Program-made: the position numbers and the translations under genes | Shown here: positions 1 to 7,148 of the stretch, in pieces | How positions within the stretch are numbered: the stretch's first letter is position 1 | Layout: every line of letters begins with the position of its first letter | Notes under the pieces: generated by a model | The model's input: the letters and a program-made list of their open reading frames with translations, nothing else | What the model was told of the DNA's origin: nothing | Databases searched by the model: none | Assembly: GCA_035546295.1 (NCBI GenBank) | Contig: DATKBT010000012.1 | Span: forward strand, 1 to 22,612 | Direction: 5' to 3' | Length of the DNA stretch: 22,612 nucleotides | Origin: DATKBT01 sp035546295 | GTDB taxonomy: Bacteria; Acidobacteriota; Thermoanaerobaculia; Multivoradales; Multivoraceae

Positions 1-7
1 ACGGCAC

Positions 8-37
8 TTGACAGGCGTCGATCGATCGACCTATCCT
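8..37 (+). promoter_or_regulatory. sigma70-type promoter of the met operon
   Basis: A perfect -35 box TTGACA (8-13) is followed after 18 bp by TATCCT (32-37), a good -10 box. Transcription from it would start around 43-46, exactly where the P1 helix of the SAM riboswitch begins. The match to consensus and the fit with the riboswitch 5' end make this the best-supported promoter in the window. Confidence 0.8.
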
Positions 38-44
38 GACCGCT

Positions 45-185
45 GCTCATCGAGACCGGCTGAGGGAATAGGCCCGTTGACGCCGGGGCAACCCGCGGAG
101 CCAACCACTCCGCGAAGGTGCCAACTCCTGCGGGAGCGAAGCGAGCGGTCACCGGCCGATCGCTTGAGCTCGCCGAGAGATGAGT
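45..185 (+). ncRNA. SAM-I riboswitch (S-box leader)
   Basis: The element has the hallmarks of the SAM-I (S-box) aptamer. The P1 strands CTCATC (46-51) and GATGAG (179-184) pair perfectly. The conserved core follows in order: GAGGGA (62-67), GGCCC (71-75), GCAACC (88-93) and GGTGCCAA (117-124), then the closing GAGAGATGAG (175-184). The P4-like arm is GC-rich and somewhat extended (129-170). It lies between a strong promoter and a MetX-type gene, the classic context for SAM-responsive repression of methionine synthesis. When SAM is bound, P1 is stabilised and expression is expected to fall. There is no hairpin followed by a U-tract before metX, so control is probably at translation initiation. 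Assignment is by motif reading; a covariance-model search would confirm it. Confidence 0.93.
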
Positions 186-232
186 TGCCACGAAACGGCG
201 CCGGCCTTAGGACGTGGCGACCCAGCTTCACG

Positions 233-272
233 GTCCTCCGTAGAGTTTCCGATGAGAGAACCTCCGGAGGAC
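233..272 (+). promoter_or_regulatory. SD-sequestering helix, probable riboswitch expression platform
   Basis: GTCCTCCG (233-240) is perfectly complementary to CGGAGGAC (265-272), which contains the GGAGG Shine-Dalgarno site (266-270) six bases before the metX ATG at 277. An 8-bp helix with a 24-nt loop would hide the ribosome binding site. The loop contains a second GATGAG (251-256), identical to the 3' strand of the aptamer P1, so CTCATC at 46-51 could pair with either copy. Complementarity is seen directly; the switching mechanism is inferred. Confidence 0.5.
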
Positions 273-276
273 AACG

Positions 277-1443
277 ATGAACGCTCTTCAGGCTCTCTCA
301 GCGGCGACACCCCGTTCCGGCCCGTTCCGCACGGGAACACTTCCGCCCGCTTCCTCGCGCTGCGTCGCGAGCCATCCCACGGAGTCTCCGACCTGGCTAC
401 CTTCGGCCAGCGCCGGCCTCTGCCCCCTGCCCTCGGCCACTCTGCTCGCTCGGGGCGGATGCCTCGAGCAGGCCGAGCTGGCCTACGAGCTCTGCGGTCC
501 GGAGGACGCACCGGTGGTCGCGGTGCTGGGCGGCATCTCGGCGCACCGCCACGTCACCGCGACCTGTAGCAACACCGCCCCGGGCTGGTGGCCCAAGGTG
601 GTGGGGCCGGGCGCCGCGATCGACACGCGGCGGCTGCGCGTCCTCTCGTTCGACTACCTCGGCGGCAACGGCGGCTCGTCCGGGCCGCGGAGCCGCCCGG
701 GACGAGCGTTCCCGACGGTGACCACGGAGGATCAGGCCGACGCGTTGGCCCACCTCCTCGATCACCTCGAGATCGATCGCCTGGCCGCCTTCGTCGGCGC
801 CTCGTACGGCGGCATGGTCGCTCTCTCCTTCGCGGCGCGACACCCGCGGCGCCTGGGACGGTTGATCGCGATCAGCGCCGCCGACCGCAGCCATCCGCAG
901 GCCACCGCCCTGCGCTCGGTGCAGCGCGGCATCGCGCGCCTCGGGCTCGAGCGGGGAGCGAGCGAAGAAGCCCTGGCGCTGGCGCGAGCCCTGGCCATGG
1001 TCACCTATCGCTCGCCCGCCGAGCTCGAGCAGCGGTTCGACCAGCCTCCGAGCTGGGACGATGACGCCGCGACGCCGCGCTTCCCGGTGGAGAGCTACCT
1101 GCGGGCGTGCGGCGAGCGCTTTGCCCGCGGCTTCGACCCGCACGCGTTCCTCTGTCTCTCCGAGTCGCTCGACCTCCATCGCGTCGACGCGGGATCGATC
1201 GAGACTCCGGCGACCCTGCTGGCGGTGCGCTCCGATCAGCTCGTGCCGCCGTCCCAGCTCACCAGCCTCGCCCGCCGGCTCGCCGGGCCGTGCCGCCTGG
1301 TCGAGATCGACTCCATCTACGGACACGACGCCTTCCTCAAGGAGGTCGAGCTCGTCGGTCGCCTGCTCCACCGATCGCTGATCGATCTGGGAACCGATCA
1401 CTGCACGGCGACCGAGCTGATCTGCCGGGAGGCGGCGCGATGA
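277..1443 (+). CDS. metX: MetX-family homoserine O-acyltransferase (alpha/beta hydrolase)
   Basis: This 388-aa protein should transfer an acyl group (acetyl or succinyl) from CoA to the hydroxyl of L-homoserine, activating it for sulfur insertion in cytosolic methionine synthesis. An alpha/beta-hydrolase fold is visible, with nucleophile Ser176 in GASYGGM, acid Asp320 in VRSDQLVPP, and His350 in GHDAFL, the characteristic C-terminal MetX motif. PGWW (102-105) and the GPG motif (110-112) also fit the family. The ATG at 277 has GGAGG six bases upstream. Roughly the first 45-50 residues are Pro/Ser/Thr-rich and precede the point where homology normally begins, so a later start is possible. It lies behind a SAM-I riboswitch and overlaps the cystathionine gamma-synthase-like gene by 4 bp (ATGA). 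Acyl donor choice cannot be read reliably from the sequence, and succinyl-specific MetX proteins exist. Confidence 0.88.
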   Translation: MNALQALSAATPRSGPFRTGTLPPASSRCVASHPTESPTWLPSASAGLCPLPSATLLARGGCLEQAELAYELCGPEDAPVVAVLGGISAHRHVTATCSNTAPGWWPKVVGPGAAIDTRRLRVLSFDYLGGNGGSSGPRSRPGRAFPTVTTEDQADALAHLLDHLEIDRLAAFVGASYGGMVALSFAARHPRRLGRLIAISAADRSHPQATALRSVQRGIARLGLERGASEEALALARALAMVTYRSPAELEQRFDQPPSWDDDAATPRFPVESYLRACGERFARGFDPHAFLCLSESLDLHRVDAGSIETPATLLAVRSDQLVPPSQLTSLARRLAGPCRLVEIDSIYGHDAFLKEVELVGRLLHRSLIDLGTDHCTATELICREAAR

Positions 1444-2723
1444 GCCGGCCGACGACCTCCCGCGCGACTCCCACCGCCGCGGCGCACGGCTCCGCAGCGC
1501 AGGGCTCCTCAGCGTTCGGCCCCGCCACGCTCGCCGCCCGCGCCGGCATCGGCGCCGACCTCCAGCACGGCGCGGTGATGCCGCCCCTGCACCTGTCCTC
1601 GAACTTCACGTTTGCCGGCCTCGGCGAGAAGCGTCGCTACGATTACACCCGCTCGGGCAATCCGACGCGCGACCTCCTCGGCGAGGCGCTGGCCGCCGCC
1701 GAAGGCGGCGCCGGCGGCATCGTCACGTCCTCGGGGATGGCGGCCGTCCACCTCGCGCTGCAGCTGCTCGAGCCCGGAGATCTGCTGGTAGCGCCCTTCG
1801 ACTGCTACGGCGGCACTCACCGGCTGCTGACCTCGCTGGCTCGTCGAGGGGCGTTTCGTCTCGAGCTGGTCGACCTCACCGATTTCGCAGCCCGCGATGC
1901 GGCGCTCGCGCGACGTCCGCGGATGGTGTGGATCGAGACGCCCTCGAACCCGCTGCTGCGGATCACCGACGTCAGGGCCGTCGCGGCGCTGGCGCACGAG
2001 CACGACACGCTGGTGGCGGTCGACAACACCTTCTTGTCGCCCGCCCTGCAGCGCCCGCTCGAGCTCGGCGCGGACCTGGTCGTGCACTCGACGACCAAGT
2101 ACCTCAACGGTCACAGCGACGTCGTCGGCGGCGCGGTGATCGCCGCGGAGCCTGAGCTGCACGAGCAGATCGGCTGGTGGGCGAACTGTCTAGGCATCAC
2201 GGGCGCGCCGTTCGACAGCTACCTGACGTTGCGCGGGCTGCGCACCCTCGGCGCCCGCCTGAGGGCGCATCTCGAGAACACCACCGAGGTCGTCGACCTC
2301 CTCGTCGCCCATCCTGCGGTGTCGAAGGTGCACTACCCCGGCCTCCCCGATCATCCGGGCCACGCCGTCGCGCGTTCGCAGCAGCGCGGGTTCGGCGCCA
2401 TCGTCAGCTTCGAGATCGCCTCCGAGCGAGGATCACGGCACGAGCTCGCAGCGGTGGAGCGGTTCGTCGAAGGGCTGCGGCTGTTCACGCTCGCCGAGTC
2501 GCTCGGCGGCGTCGAGAGCCTGGTCGCCCACCCGGCGACGATGACCCACGCGGCGATGGAACCCGAGGCGAGACGCGCCGCCGGCATCGGTGACGCCCTC
2601 TTGCGCCTCTCGGTCGGCATCGAGGATCCGAAGGATCTGGTCGCCGATCTGCGGCACGCGCTCGACCGGGTGCTCGAAGAACAAAGCCGGTGCACGAGCG
2701 TCGCCACCGCGGCGGCCTGCTAG
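1440..2723 (+). CDS. metB: cystathionine gamma-synthase-like PLP enzyme (Cys/Met metabolism)
   Basis: This 427-aa, fold-type I PLP enzyme belongs to the Cys/Met metabolism family. The PLP-binding lysine is Lys220 in HSTTKYLNGHSD. Asp195 in VDNTF should contact the pyridine nitrogen. YTRSGNPTR (69-77) and SSGMAA (97-102) are the usual phosphate and active-site motifs. It probably joins O-acylhomoserine, made by the upstream enzyme, with cysteine to give cystathionine. Direct sulfhydrylation (MetZ type) or gamma-lyase activity is hard to exclude within this family. The start ATG overlaps the metX stop as ATGA, implying translational coupling and control by the same riboswitch. The first ~25 residues are an Ala/Ser-rich extension. 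A large inverted repeat begins at the stop codon. Confidence 0.9.
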   Translation: MSRPTTSRATPTAAAHGSAAQGSSAFGPATLAARAGIGADLQHGAVMPPLHLSSNFTFAGLGEKRRYDYTRSGNPTRDLLGEALAAAEGGAGGIVTSSGMAAVHLALQLLEPGDLLVAPFDCYGGTHRLLTSLARRGAFRLELVDLTDFAARDAALARRPRMVWIETPSNPLLRITDVRAVAALAHEHDTLVAVDNTFLSPALQRPLELGADLVVHSTTKYLNGHSDVVGGAVIAAEPELHEQIGWWANCLGITGAPFDSYLTLRGLRTLGARLRAHLENTTEVVDLLVAHPAVSKVHYPGLPDHPGHAVARSQQRGFGAIVSFEIASERGSRHELAAVERFVEGLRLFTLAESLGGVESLVAHPATMTHAAMEPEARRAAGIGDALLRLSVGIEDPKDLVADLRHALDRVLEEQSRCTSVATAAAC

Positions 2724-2776
2724 CCTCCGATGTGCCCGCGCGCTCCGCGCGCTTCTTGGCACATCTCCGGCTAGCA
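2718..2776 (+). terminator. large hairpin at the end of the met operon
   Basis: The arms 2718-2736 and 2758-2776 pair as TGCTAGCC with GGCTAGCA, a 3-base internal loop, then GATGTGCC with GGCACATC. The loop between them contains GCGCGC repeats that can pair further. The structure starts inside the metB stop codon (TAG, 2721-2723). No U-tract follows, so it is either a non-canonical terminator or an mRNA 3'-end stabiliser. Confidence 0.6.
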
Positions 2777-2931
2777 ATTCCTCGCGGCTCCAACCCGAGC
2801 TGAGGCGTAGCCGAAGCGAGAGACGGTGAGGCGCGCTGAGCCTGCGAAGCGGGCCGAGCCCAGCGCCTGCGGCGCGTCGCCGCGGACAGCCGCAGAACCG
2901 GATCCGGAATACTCGGGCGATGCCCCAGCCG

Positions 2932-3738
2932 CTACGAGACCACGACCCGGATGCGGTCGGCGGCCTCGAGCTCCCCGTCGGTCGCGTGGAGCTCGAGCTC
3001 GTACGTGCCGGGCGTGTCGAAGGTCGCCGTGGTCTTCGGCGCGGAAGCGTCGGCGAACTCGACGGCGCCGGGCCCCGAGACCTTCCTCCAGGCCGCGACC
3101 ACTTCGCCGTCGCGCGGCAGGCCCTCGTCCTCGACCGATCCGCTGAGCGCGAGCTCCTTGCCGAGCTCGGCCTTCACTTCTTGGATCTCGCGCTCACCCG
3201 AGCCGTCGACCGACGGCGGGCGGCGGCTGTCCGTGCTCACGCGCGGCGGCTTGTTGAGGCAGATGCCGCGGGGCGCCTTCTCCGGGTCGAGGGCGCGGAG
3301 CGCTTCCTCCTGGCTGCGCTCGGTGAGCAAGTACTCCGAGTTGAGCGGATCGAGACTGGTCGCGCTCGGCTCCTTCGGAAACGCGATGGTCCAGCGCAGG
3401 GCTCGCGCCTCGTCGGCGTTCTCGACCACCAGGACGCAGATGAACTCGTGGTTCCCCGGCAGGAACTTGGTCGGCTGGTTGCGGTCGGCGGTGCCGGTGA
3501 AGGAGTTCTTCGGTCCGACCGGGATGGTGACCGGATCGCGCCCGTGGCTGAAGTACTGGAACACCATCGTGATCGAGCCGTCCGGATTGAGGACGTAACC
3601 CTGGTAGGCGGGATAGACCGGCTGGCCATAGGGCTGGCCGATTCCGGCGGCAGACAGCGCGAGAGCCAGGATGGGCGCAACGAGCAGGAGGAGGCGCGCC
3701 CGTCCCCGGGGCGCCCGCGAGAGCTGGAACGTCATCAT
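2932..3738 (-). CDS. exported protein with C-terminal PKD/Ig-like domain
   Basis: This 268-aa protein has an N-terminal signal sequence, with a basic start and a Leu/Ala-rich core at about residues 15-32. The first domain (about 35-165) contains the phrases GYVLNPDGS and FSHGRDPVTIPVG and a run of beta-strands; I do not recognise it as a named family. The C-terminal ~90 residues (ELALSGSV, ATFDTPGTYELELHATDG, DRIRVVV) match the strand pattern of PKD/REJ-type immunoglobulin-like domains, often found in extracellular binding proteins. It begins 39 nt after the cytochrome/PHM-like gene on the same strand, so the two are probably co-transcribed and both exported. A substrate-binding or accessory role for the monooxygenase is a guess from context. 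Two adjacent ATGs could serve as start, and the SD is weak. Confidence 0.75.
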   Translation of the reverse strand: MMTFQLSRAPRGRARLLLLVAPILALALSAAGIGQPYGQPVYPAYQGYVLNPDGSITMVFQYFSHGRDPVTIPVGPKNSFTGTADRNQPTKFLPGNHEFICVLVVENADEARALRWTIAFPKEPSATSLDPLNSEYLLTERSQEEALRALDPEKAPRGICLNKPPRVSTDSRRPPSVDGSGEREIQEVKAELGKELALSGSVEDEGLPRDGEVVAAWRKVSGPGAVEFADASAPKTTATFDTPGTYELELHATDGELEAADRIRVVVS

Positions 3739-3777
3739 CTCGGGCGGAGTCGTTCTCGGGCCGGCGCAGGACGCCGG

Positions 3778-5202
3778 CTACTCGCCTCCGGTCTCCTCGC
3801 CGCCCTGCTCGCGGGCCTTCGCCAGGTGCTCCTGGTACTCCTCCTCGCTCATGTAGGCGAGCTCGACCCAGCCGTTGCCCATCTCGTCCACGGTGCGGCT
3901 GCCCCACCCGATCCAGGAGGAGGGATCCGGGTTGTAGCGGTTGGCGTCGGTGTTGTCGTGCCACGAGACGATGTGGATGTAGGAGCCGGCGGGGAACACC
4001 GGCGGGTTCGCGTAGTTGTAGGAGATCTGCCAGTTGAAGTCGTAGTTCGGGACGTGGGTCAGCGTCTCGACGCGCCCGTCGAGATGGATGATCTCGAGCT
4101 TCATCGCCTTGCCCAGGTAGTGCATGTGGGGCTGGAAGGTGACGATCTGGGCCGGCTTCTCGAGGCGGAAGTAGCGATCGTGGCGCGCCACGGTATTGGG
4201 CGGGATGCTCAGCTCGTTGAGCCGCTCGGAGTCGGGAACGCCGGTGGTCAGCATGAACGAGATCACGCGCCGGTTCGGCTCCTGGCCCTTCGGGTAGAAC
4301 TTGATGCCGATCGACGAGACGTCGGTGGCCTCCTCGCCGATGCAGTGGTAGTGGCCGCTGAAGCGGATCTTCGAGCCCGCCTTGAGCAGGCGGCCGGTGC
4401 CGTCGGGGTAGTAGTCGCCCTGGTTGCCGACCGCGTACTCGACCAGCATGGCGCCCTGCCCGGAGCCGAGCGCGGTCCGCGTCAGCTCCTCGTCGATCAG
4501 CCCGGGATCCTCCTGGATCGCGTACTGCATCGAGTGGTGCACGACCCGGCGGTCGCCGGGCATGAACTGGATCCACTTGATCCAGCGATCCTCGGTCAGG
4601 CCGGTCTCGACCACCGGGTTCGGGTACTGGTCCTCGCACTCCGCCGGGAGCGTGATCGGCTCGTTCTCGATCACCAGGTCGGGCTCACCGAAGCTCCAGG
4701 AGTCGAGCGGCGAGAACTCCGCGGGGGGCGGCGCGGCGGCCGGGTCGCCCTGCGGCGCTCCCGCCTCGACCCAGCGGGCGATGGTGGCGATCTCCTGATC
4801 GCTGAGCGAAGGGTCGCCGACGTACTCGGTGATTCCGACCGTCGGGTCGAGGTGCCAGGGGGGCATCTCGCGGTTGACCACCCGCCGGGCGATCGAACGT
4901 GCCCACGGGCGAGTGTCGGAGTAGCTCACCAGCGACATCGGAGCGCCCGCGCCCGGACGATGGCAGTTCTGGCAGGAGCGCTGGAGGATCGGCTCGACGT
5001 CCCGATGGAAGGTCGCCTCTCCCTGGTCGGCGGCCGCCGTCTCGGCAGCCGCCGTCTCGGCGGCCGCGGTCCCGGCGGCCGCGGTCTCGGCAGCGACGGC
5101 CGCGGGCGAGAAGGCGAGGGCGGCCACGGCCAGGGCAGCGAGGAGGATTCGCAGCCTCCTCGTCCGTGTCCAGGGCGGGCTCGAAGGGGGGGTCGAGTTC
5201 AT
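3778..5202 (-). CDS. exported cytochrome c-PHM-like copper monooxygenase fusion
   Basis: This 474-aa protein has a signal peptide (about 15-38), a low-complexity AAAET linker (37-58), a c-type heme domain with CQNCH at 77-81, and a two-lobed domain resembling peptidylglycine alpha-hydroxylating monooxygenase (PHM). Copper-ligand motifs occur in family order: His222-His223 (VVHHSM), His284 in GHYH, His359/His361 in HMHYLGK, and Met441 in DEMGNGW. By eye these match PHM CuH (HH plus H172) and CuM (HxH plus Met314, whose PHM context is DEMCN). The heme domain could supply electrons where animal PHM uses ascorbate; that is inference. The ATG at 5202 has AAGGAG (5211-5216) upstream. The downstream PKD-like gene and the divergent PAL-like propeller support a shared exported function. 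The substrate is unknown and need not be a peptide. Confidence 0.85.
   Translation of the reverse strand: MNSTPPSSPPWTRTRRLRILLAALAVAALAFSPAAVAAETAAAGTAAAETAAAETAAADQGEATFHRDVEPILQRSCQNCHRPGAGAPMSLVSYSDTRPWARSIARRVVNREMPPWHLDPTVGITEYVGDPSLSDQEIATIARWVEAGAPQGDPAAAPPPAEFSPLDSWSFGEPDLVIENEPITLPAECEDQYPNPVVETGLTEDRWIKWIQFMPGDRRVVHHSMQYAIQEDPGLIDEELTRTALGSGQGAMLVEYAVGNQGDYYPDGTGRLLKAGSKIRFSGHYHCIGEEATDVSSIGIKFYPKGQEPNRRVISFMLTTGVPDSERLNELSIPPNTVARHDRYFRLEKPAQIVTFQPHMHYLGKAMKLEIIHLDGRVETLTHVPNYDFNWQISYNYANPPVFPAGSYIHIVSWHDNTDANRYNPDPSSWIGWGSRTVDEMGNGWVELAYMSEEEYQEHLAKAREQGGEETGGE
5026..5100 (-). repeat. 15-bp in-frame repeats encoding an AAAET linker
   Basis: About four to five degenerate 15-bp units encode (A/G)AAET-like pentapeptides at residues 37-58, between the signal peptide and the heme domain of the PHM fusion. 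The period is a multiple of three, so copy-number changes would only alter linker length. It probably acts as a flexible spacer. Confidence 0.7.
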
Positions 5203-5521
5203 GGCCGAGTCTCCTTGCGCTGTCGCGACTCAGTGCGCGACGGCGAGCCGACAGATTTGACCCGCCGCAGCCCATCCGCTCCCAGTGTACTGGAGAGCGC
5301 GGATCTCATGACATTTCGCCACCAGAACGCCCCTCGCACAGCGGCCGCCCGCGCGCCCGCCCCGGAGGACCGCGCGCCGCCACGCTGGACCCGGGGGCTC
5401 GACCCGGGGCTCGACCCGGCGGCCGAGGGTTCGCCTCGGGAGCCTGCTGTCTCCGAAGTGGCAGCTATACTTCGTGTCACCGATTCGACCACGACGGCCA
5501 CACGGCCGAGCGAGGTGCGCG
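5203..5521. promoter_or_regulatory. divergent intergenic region (PHM-like / PAL-like)
   Basis: These 319 bp separate the divergent PHM-like and PAL-like genes and contain no convincing gene. On the plus strand TATACT (5466-5471) is a possible -10 box about 50 bp before the ATG at 5522, with no good -35. On the minus strand TACACT (complement of 5284-5289) is a weaker candidate. CTCGACCCGG-like units recur three times at 5385-5420 with a 12-13 bp period and could be a regulator-binding array or simple GC-rich repetition. Confidence 0.4.
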
Positions 5522-6580
5522 ATGATCCGAACGAGCCCCCAGACCGCGGACCGATCGAGAGGCCTCTCTCCGGCGAGGGCCTCGCGCCGGCTCCTCGCGG
5601 TGAGCGTCCTGGCGCTGGCGACGGCCGGCGTCGCCTTCACTCAGAACCACGCCCCGAAGCCCTACCGGATCGTCGAGGGGTGGGCGGCGGATCCTCCCGG
5701 GCGCCAATGGGGATCGACCAGCGCAATCTTTCCGGCTCGCGACGGCAGCGGCAACCTCTGGGTCGCCGAGCGCTGCGGCGCCAACTCGTGCGCCGACCGG
5801 CCCGAGCTCGACCCCATCGTCCTCTACTCCCCCGAGGGCAAGGTGCTGAAGAGCTTCGGCAAGGGGCTCTTCCTGTGGCCTCACGGCATCCACGTCGACC
5901 GCGACGGCAACGTGTGGGTGACCGACGCCCGCGGCGGCGACGGACGCGGGCACCAGATCCACAAGTTCGACCCCGACGGCAAGCTCTTGATGAGCCTGGG
6001 CGTTGCCGGCGTCGGCGGCCTGGGGGAGACCATCTTCAACCAGCCGAGCGACGTCCTGGTGGCTCCCGACGGCCACGTCTTCGTGGCCGACGGGCACGGC
6101 GCCGGCGGCAACAACCGGATCGTCAAGCTCGCAGCCGACGGCTCGTTCGTCGAGGAGTGGGGAACCACCGGAAGCGAGGCGGGCGAGTTTCGCGACCCCC
6201 ACGCGCTGGCGATGGACTCCCAGGGGCGGCTGTTCGTCGGCGATCGCGGCAACAGCCGGATCCAGATCTTCGACCAGGAGGGGGAGCACCTCGCCACCTG
6301 GTACCAGTTCGGTCGTCCGAGCGGGGTCTTCATCGACGAGCACGACGTCCTCTACGTCGCCGACTCGGAGTCGAACGCCCGGCGAAACCCGGGATTCAAG
6401 CGGGGGATCCGCATCGGCAGCGCCAGCGACGGCTTCGTCGACTCCTTCATCCCGGACCCCGAGCCCGATCAGGACAACTCGGGGACCAGCGCCGCCGAGG
6501 GGGTCGCCGCCGACGCAGCCGGCAATGTCTACGGCGCCGAGGTGGGGCCGCGCCGGCTCGTGAAGTACGCGAAGGAATAG
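5522..6580 (+). CDS. exported NHL-repeat beta-propeller, PAL-like, with altered active site
   Basis: This 352-aa protein has a signal sequence (about 20-40) followed by NHL-type propeller blades. Its blade sequences resemble peptidyl-alpha-hydroxyglycine alpha-amidating lyase (PAL). Residues aligned by eye with rat PAL are Arg84 in VAERCG (Arg533), His121 in WPHGIHVD (His585, zinc), His227 in DPHALAM (His690, zinc) and Arg242 in GDRGNSRIQ (Arg706). Two positions differ: the catalytic Tyr654 position is His192 (ADGHG) and the third zinc ligand His786 position is Glu326 (AAEGVAAD). It may therefore be a divergent lyase, or a propeller with another role. I chose the ATG at 5522, with GAGG upstream, over the in-frame GTG at 5474 because it sits closer to the signal peptide. 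A cytochrome c gene follows after 38 nt, suggesting an operon. Confidence 0.8.
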   Translation: MIRTSPQTADRSRGLSPARASRRLLAVSVLALATAGVAFTQNHAPKPYRIVEGWAADPPGRQWGSTSAIFPARDGSGNLWVAERCGANSCADRPELDPIVLYSPEGKVLKSFGKGLFLWPHGIHVDRDGNVWVTDARGGDGRGHQIHKFDPDGKLLMSLGVAGVGGLGETIFNQPSDVLVAPDGHVFVADGHGAGGNNRIVKLAADGSFVEEWGTTGSEAGEFRDPHALAMDSQGRLFVGDRGNSRIQIFDQEGEHLATWYQFGRPSGVFIDEHDVLYVADSESNARRNPGFKRGIRIGSASDGFVDSFIPDPEPDQDNSGTSAAEGVAADAAGNVYGAEVGPRRLVKYAKE

Positions 6581-6618
6581 CAGCCCCGGCTCGGGGACAT
6601 CTCTGGAGGTTCGGTTCG

Positions 6619-7059
6619 ATGACAGCTCGCACATCGTTGCCCCTGATCGCCGCCTCGGCGCTCGCCCTGGTCGCCGCGGCCGCCGCGACGCAGGAGGAGC
6701 AGGGTTCGATCTGGGACGGCGTCTACACCGTCGAGCAGGCGGAGCGGGGGGAGTCGCTCTACAGCCAGGGCTGCGCCGAGTGTCACGGCGAAGGACTGGG
6801 CGGCGACGACATGAACCCGCCGCTGCTCGGCAGCGACTTCCTGTGGGACTGGAACGGCCTGAGCGCGGGCGACCTGTTCGAGCGCCTGGTCATCTCGATG
6901 CCCGAAGGAGATCCCAGGAGCATGAGCCCGCAGGAGAAGGCCGACGTGCTGGCCTTCATGCTGATGGAGAACGAGCTGCCGGCGGGCGAAGAGGAACTCT
7001 CCTCCTCGGCCAACGACCTGCGCCGGTTCCGCATCGACGCCGTCAAGCCCGCCTCTTAG
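6619..7059 (+). CDS. exported class I cytochrome c
   Basis: This 146-aa protein has a cleavable signal peptide (residues 1 to about 24) and a single c-type heme site, CAECH at 52-56, with Met94 (ISMPEG) the likely distal ligand. The layout (heme site, PPLLG, W-rich segment, MPEG, LAFML helix) is typical of small cytochromes that accept electrons from periplasmic quinoproteins and other oxidoreductases. The ATG at 6619 has GGAGG at 6605-6609. It follows the PAL-like gene on the same strand and lies opposite the cytochrome/PHM-like gene, so it may carry electrons to or from that enzyme; a link with the PQQ dehydrogenases further along is equally possible. Confidence 0.88.
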   Translation: MTARTSLPLIAASALALVAAAAATQEEQGSIWDGVYTVEQAERGESLYSQGCAECHGEGLGGDDMNPPLLGSDFLWDWNGLSAGDLFERLVISMPEGDPRSMSPQEKADVLAFMLMENELPAGEEELSSSANDLRRFRIDAVKPAS

Positions 7060-7078
7060 TCAAGTCGGGTCGAGTTGG

Positions 7079-7100
7079 CGGCCGGTCTCCGTGCCGGCCG
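7079..7100. terminator. hairpin between convergent genes
   Basis: CGGCCGG (7079-7085) and CCGGCCG (7094-7100) form a perfect 7-bp stem with an 8-nt loop. It lies in the 89-bp gap between the cytochrome c gene and the convergent PAL-like lipoprotein gene, where it could end transcription from both sides. No clear U-tract is present. Confidence 0.45.
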
Positions 7101-7148
7101 TCGCGCGAGCGAGCGCCTCGGCGGGAGCGCGGGAGCGGGAGCCTGCGC

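Noticed and set aside
5474..5521. GTG start at 5474 for the PAL-like gene
   Set aside because: The ATG at 5522 has a GAGG upstream and a better-placed signal peptide; the candidate -10 at 5466-5471 would also leave the GTG without a leader.
2920..7059. 1379-codon plus-strand open frame
   Set aside because: Most of it is antisense to two well-supported minus-strand genes and then runs out of frame through the PAL-like gene. Only its last 147 codons (6619-7059) are a real gene, the cytochrome c. The rest is Arg/Gly/Asp/Val-rich, as expected from the wrong frame of GC-rich DNA.
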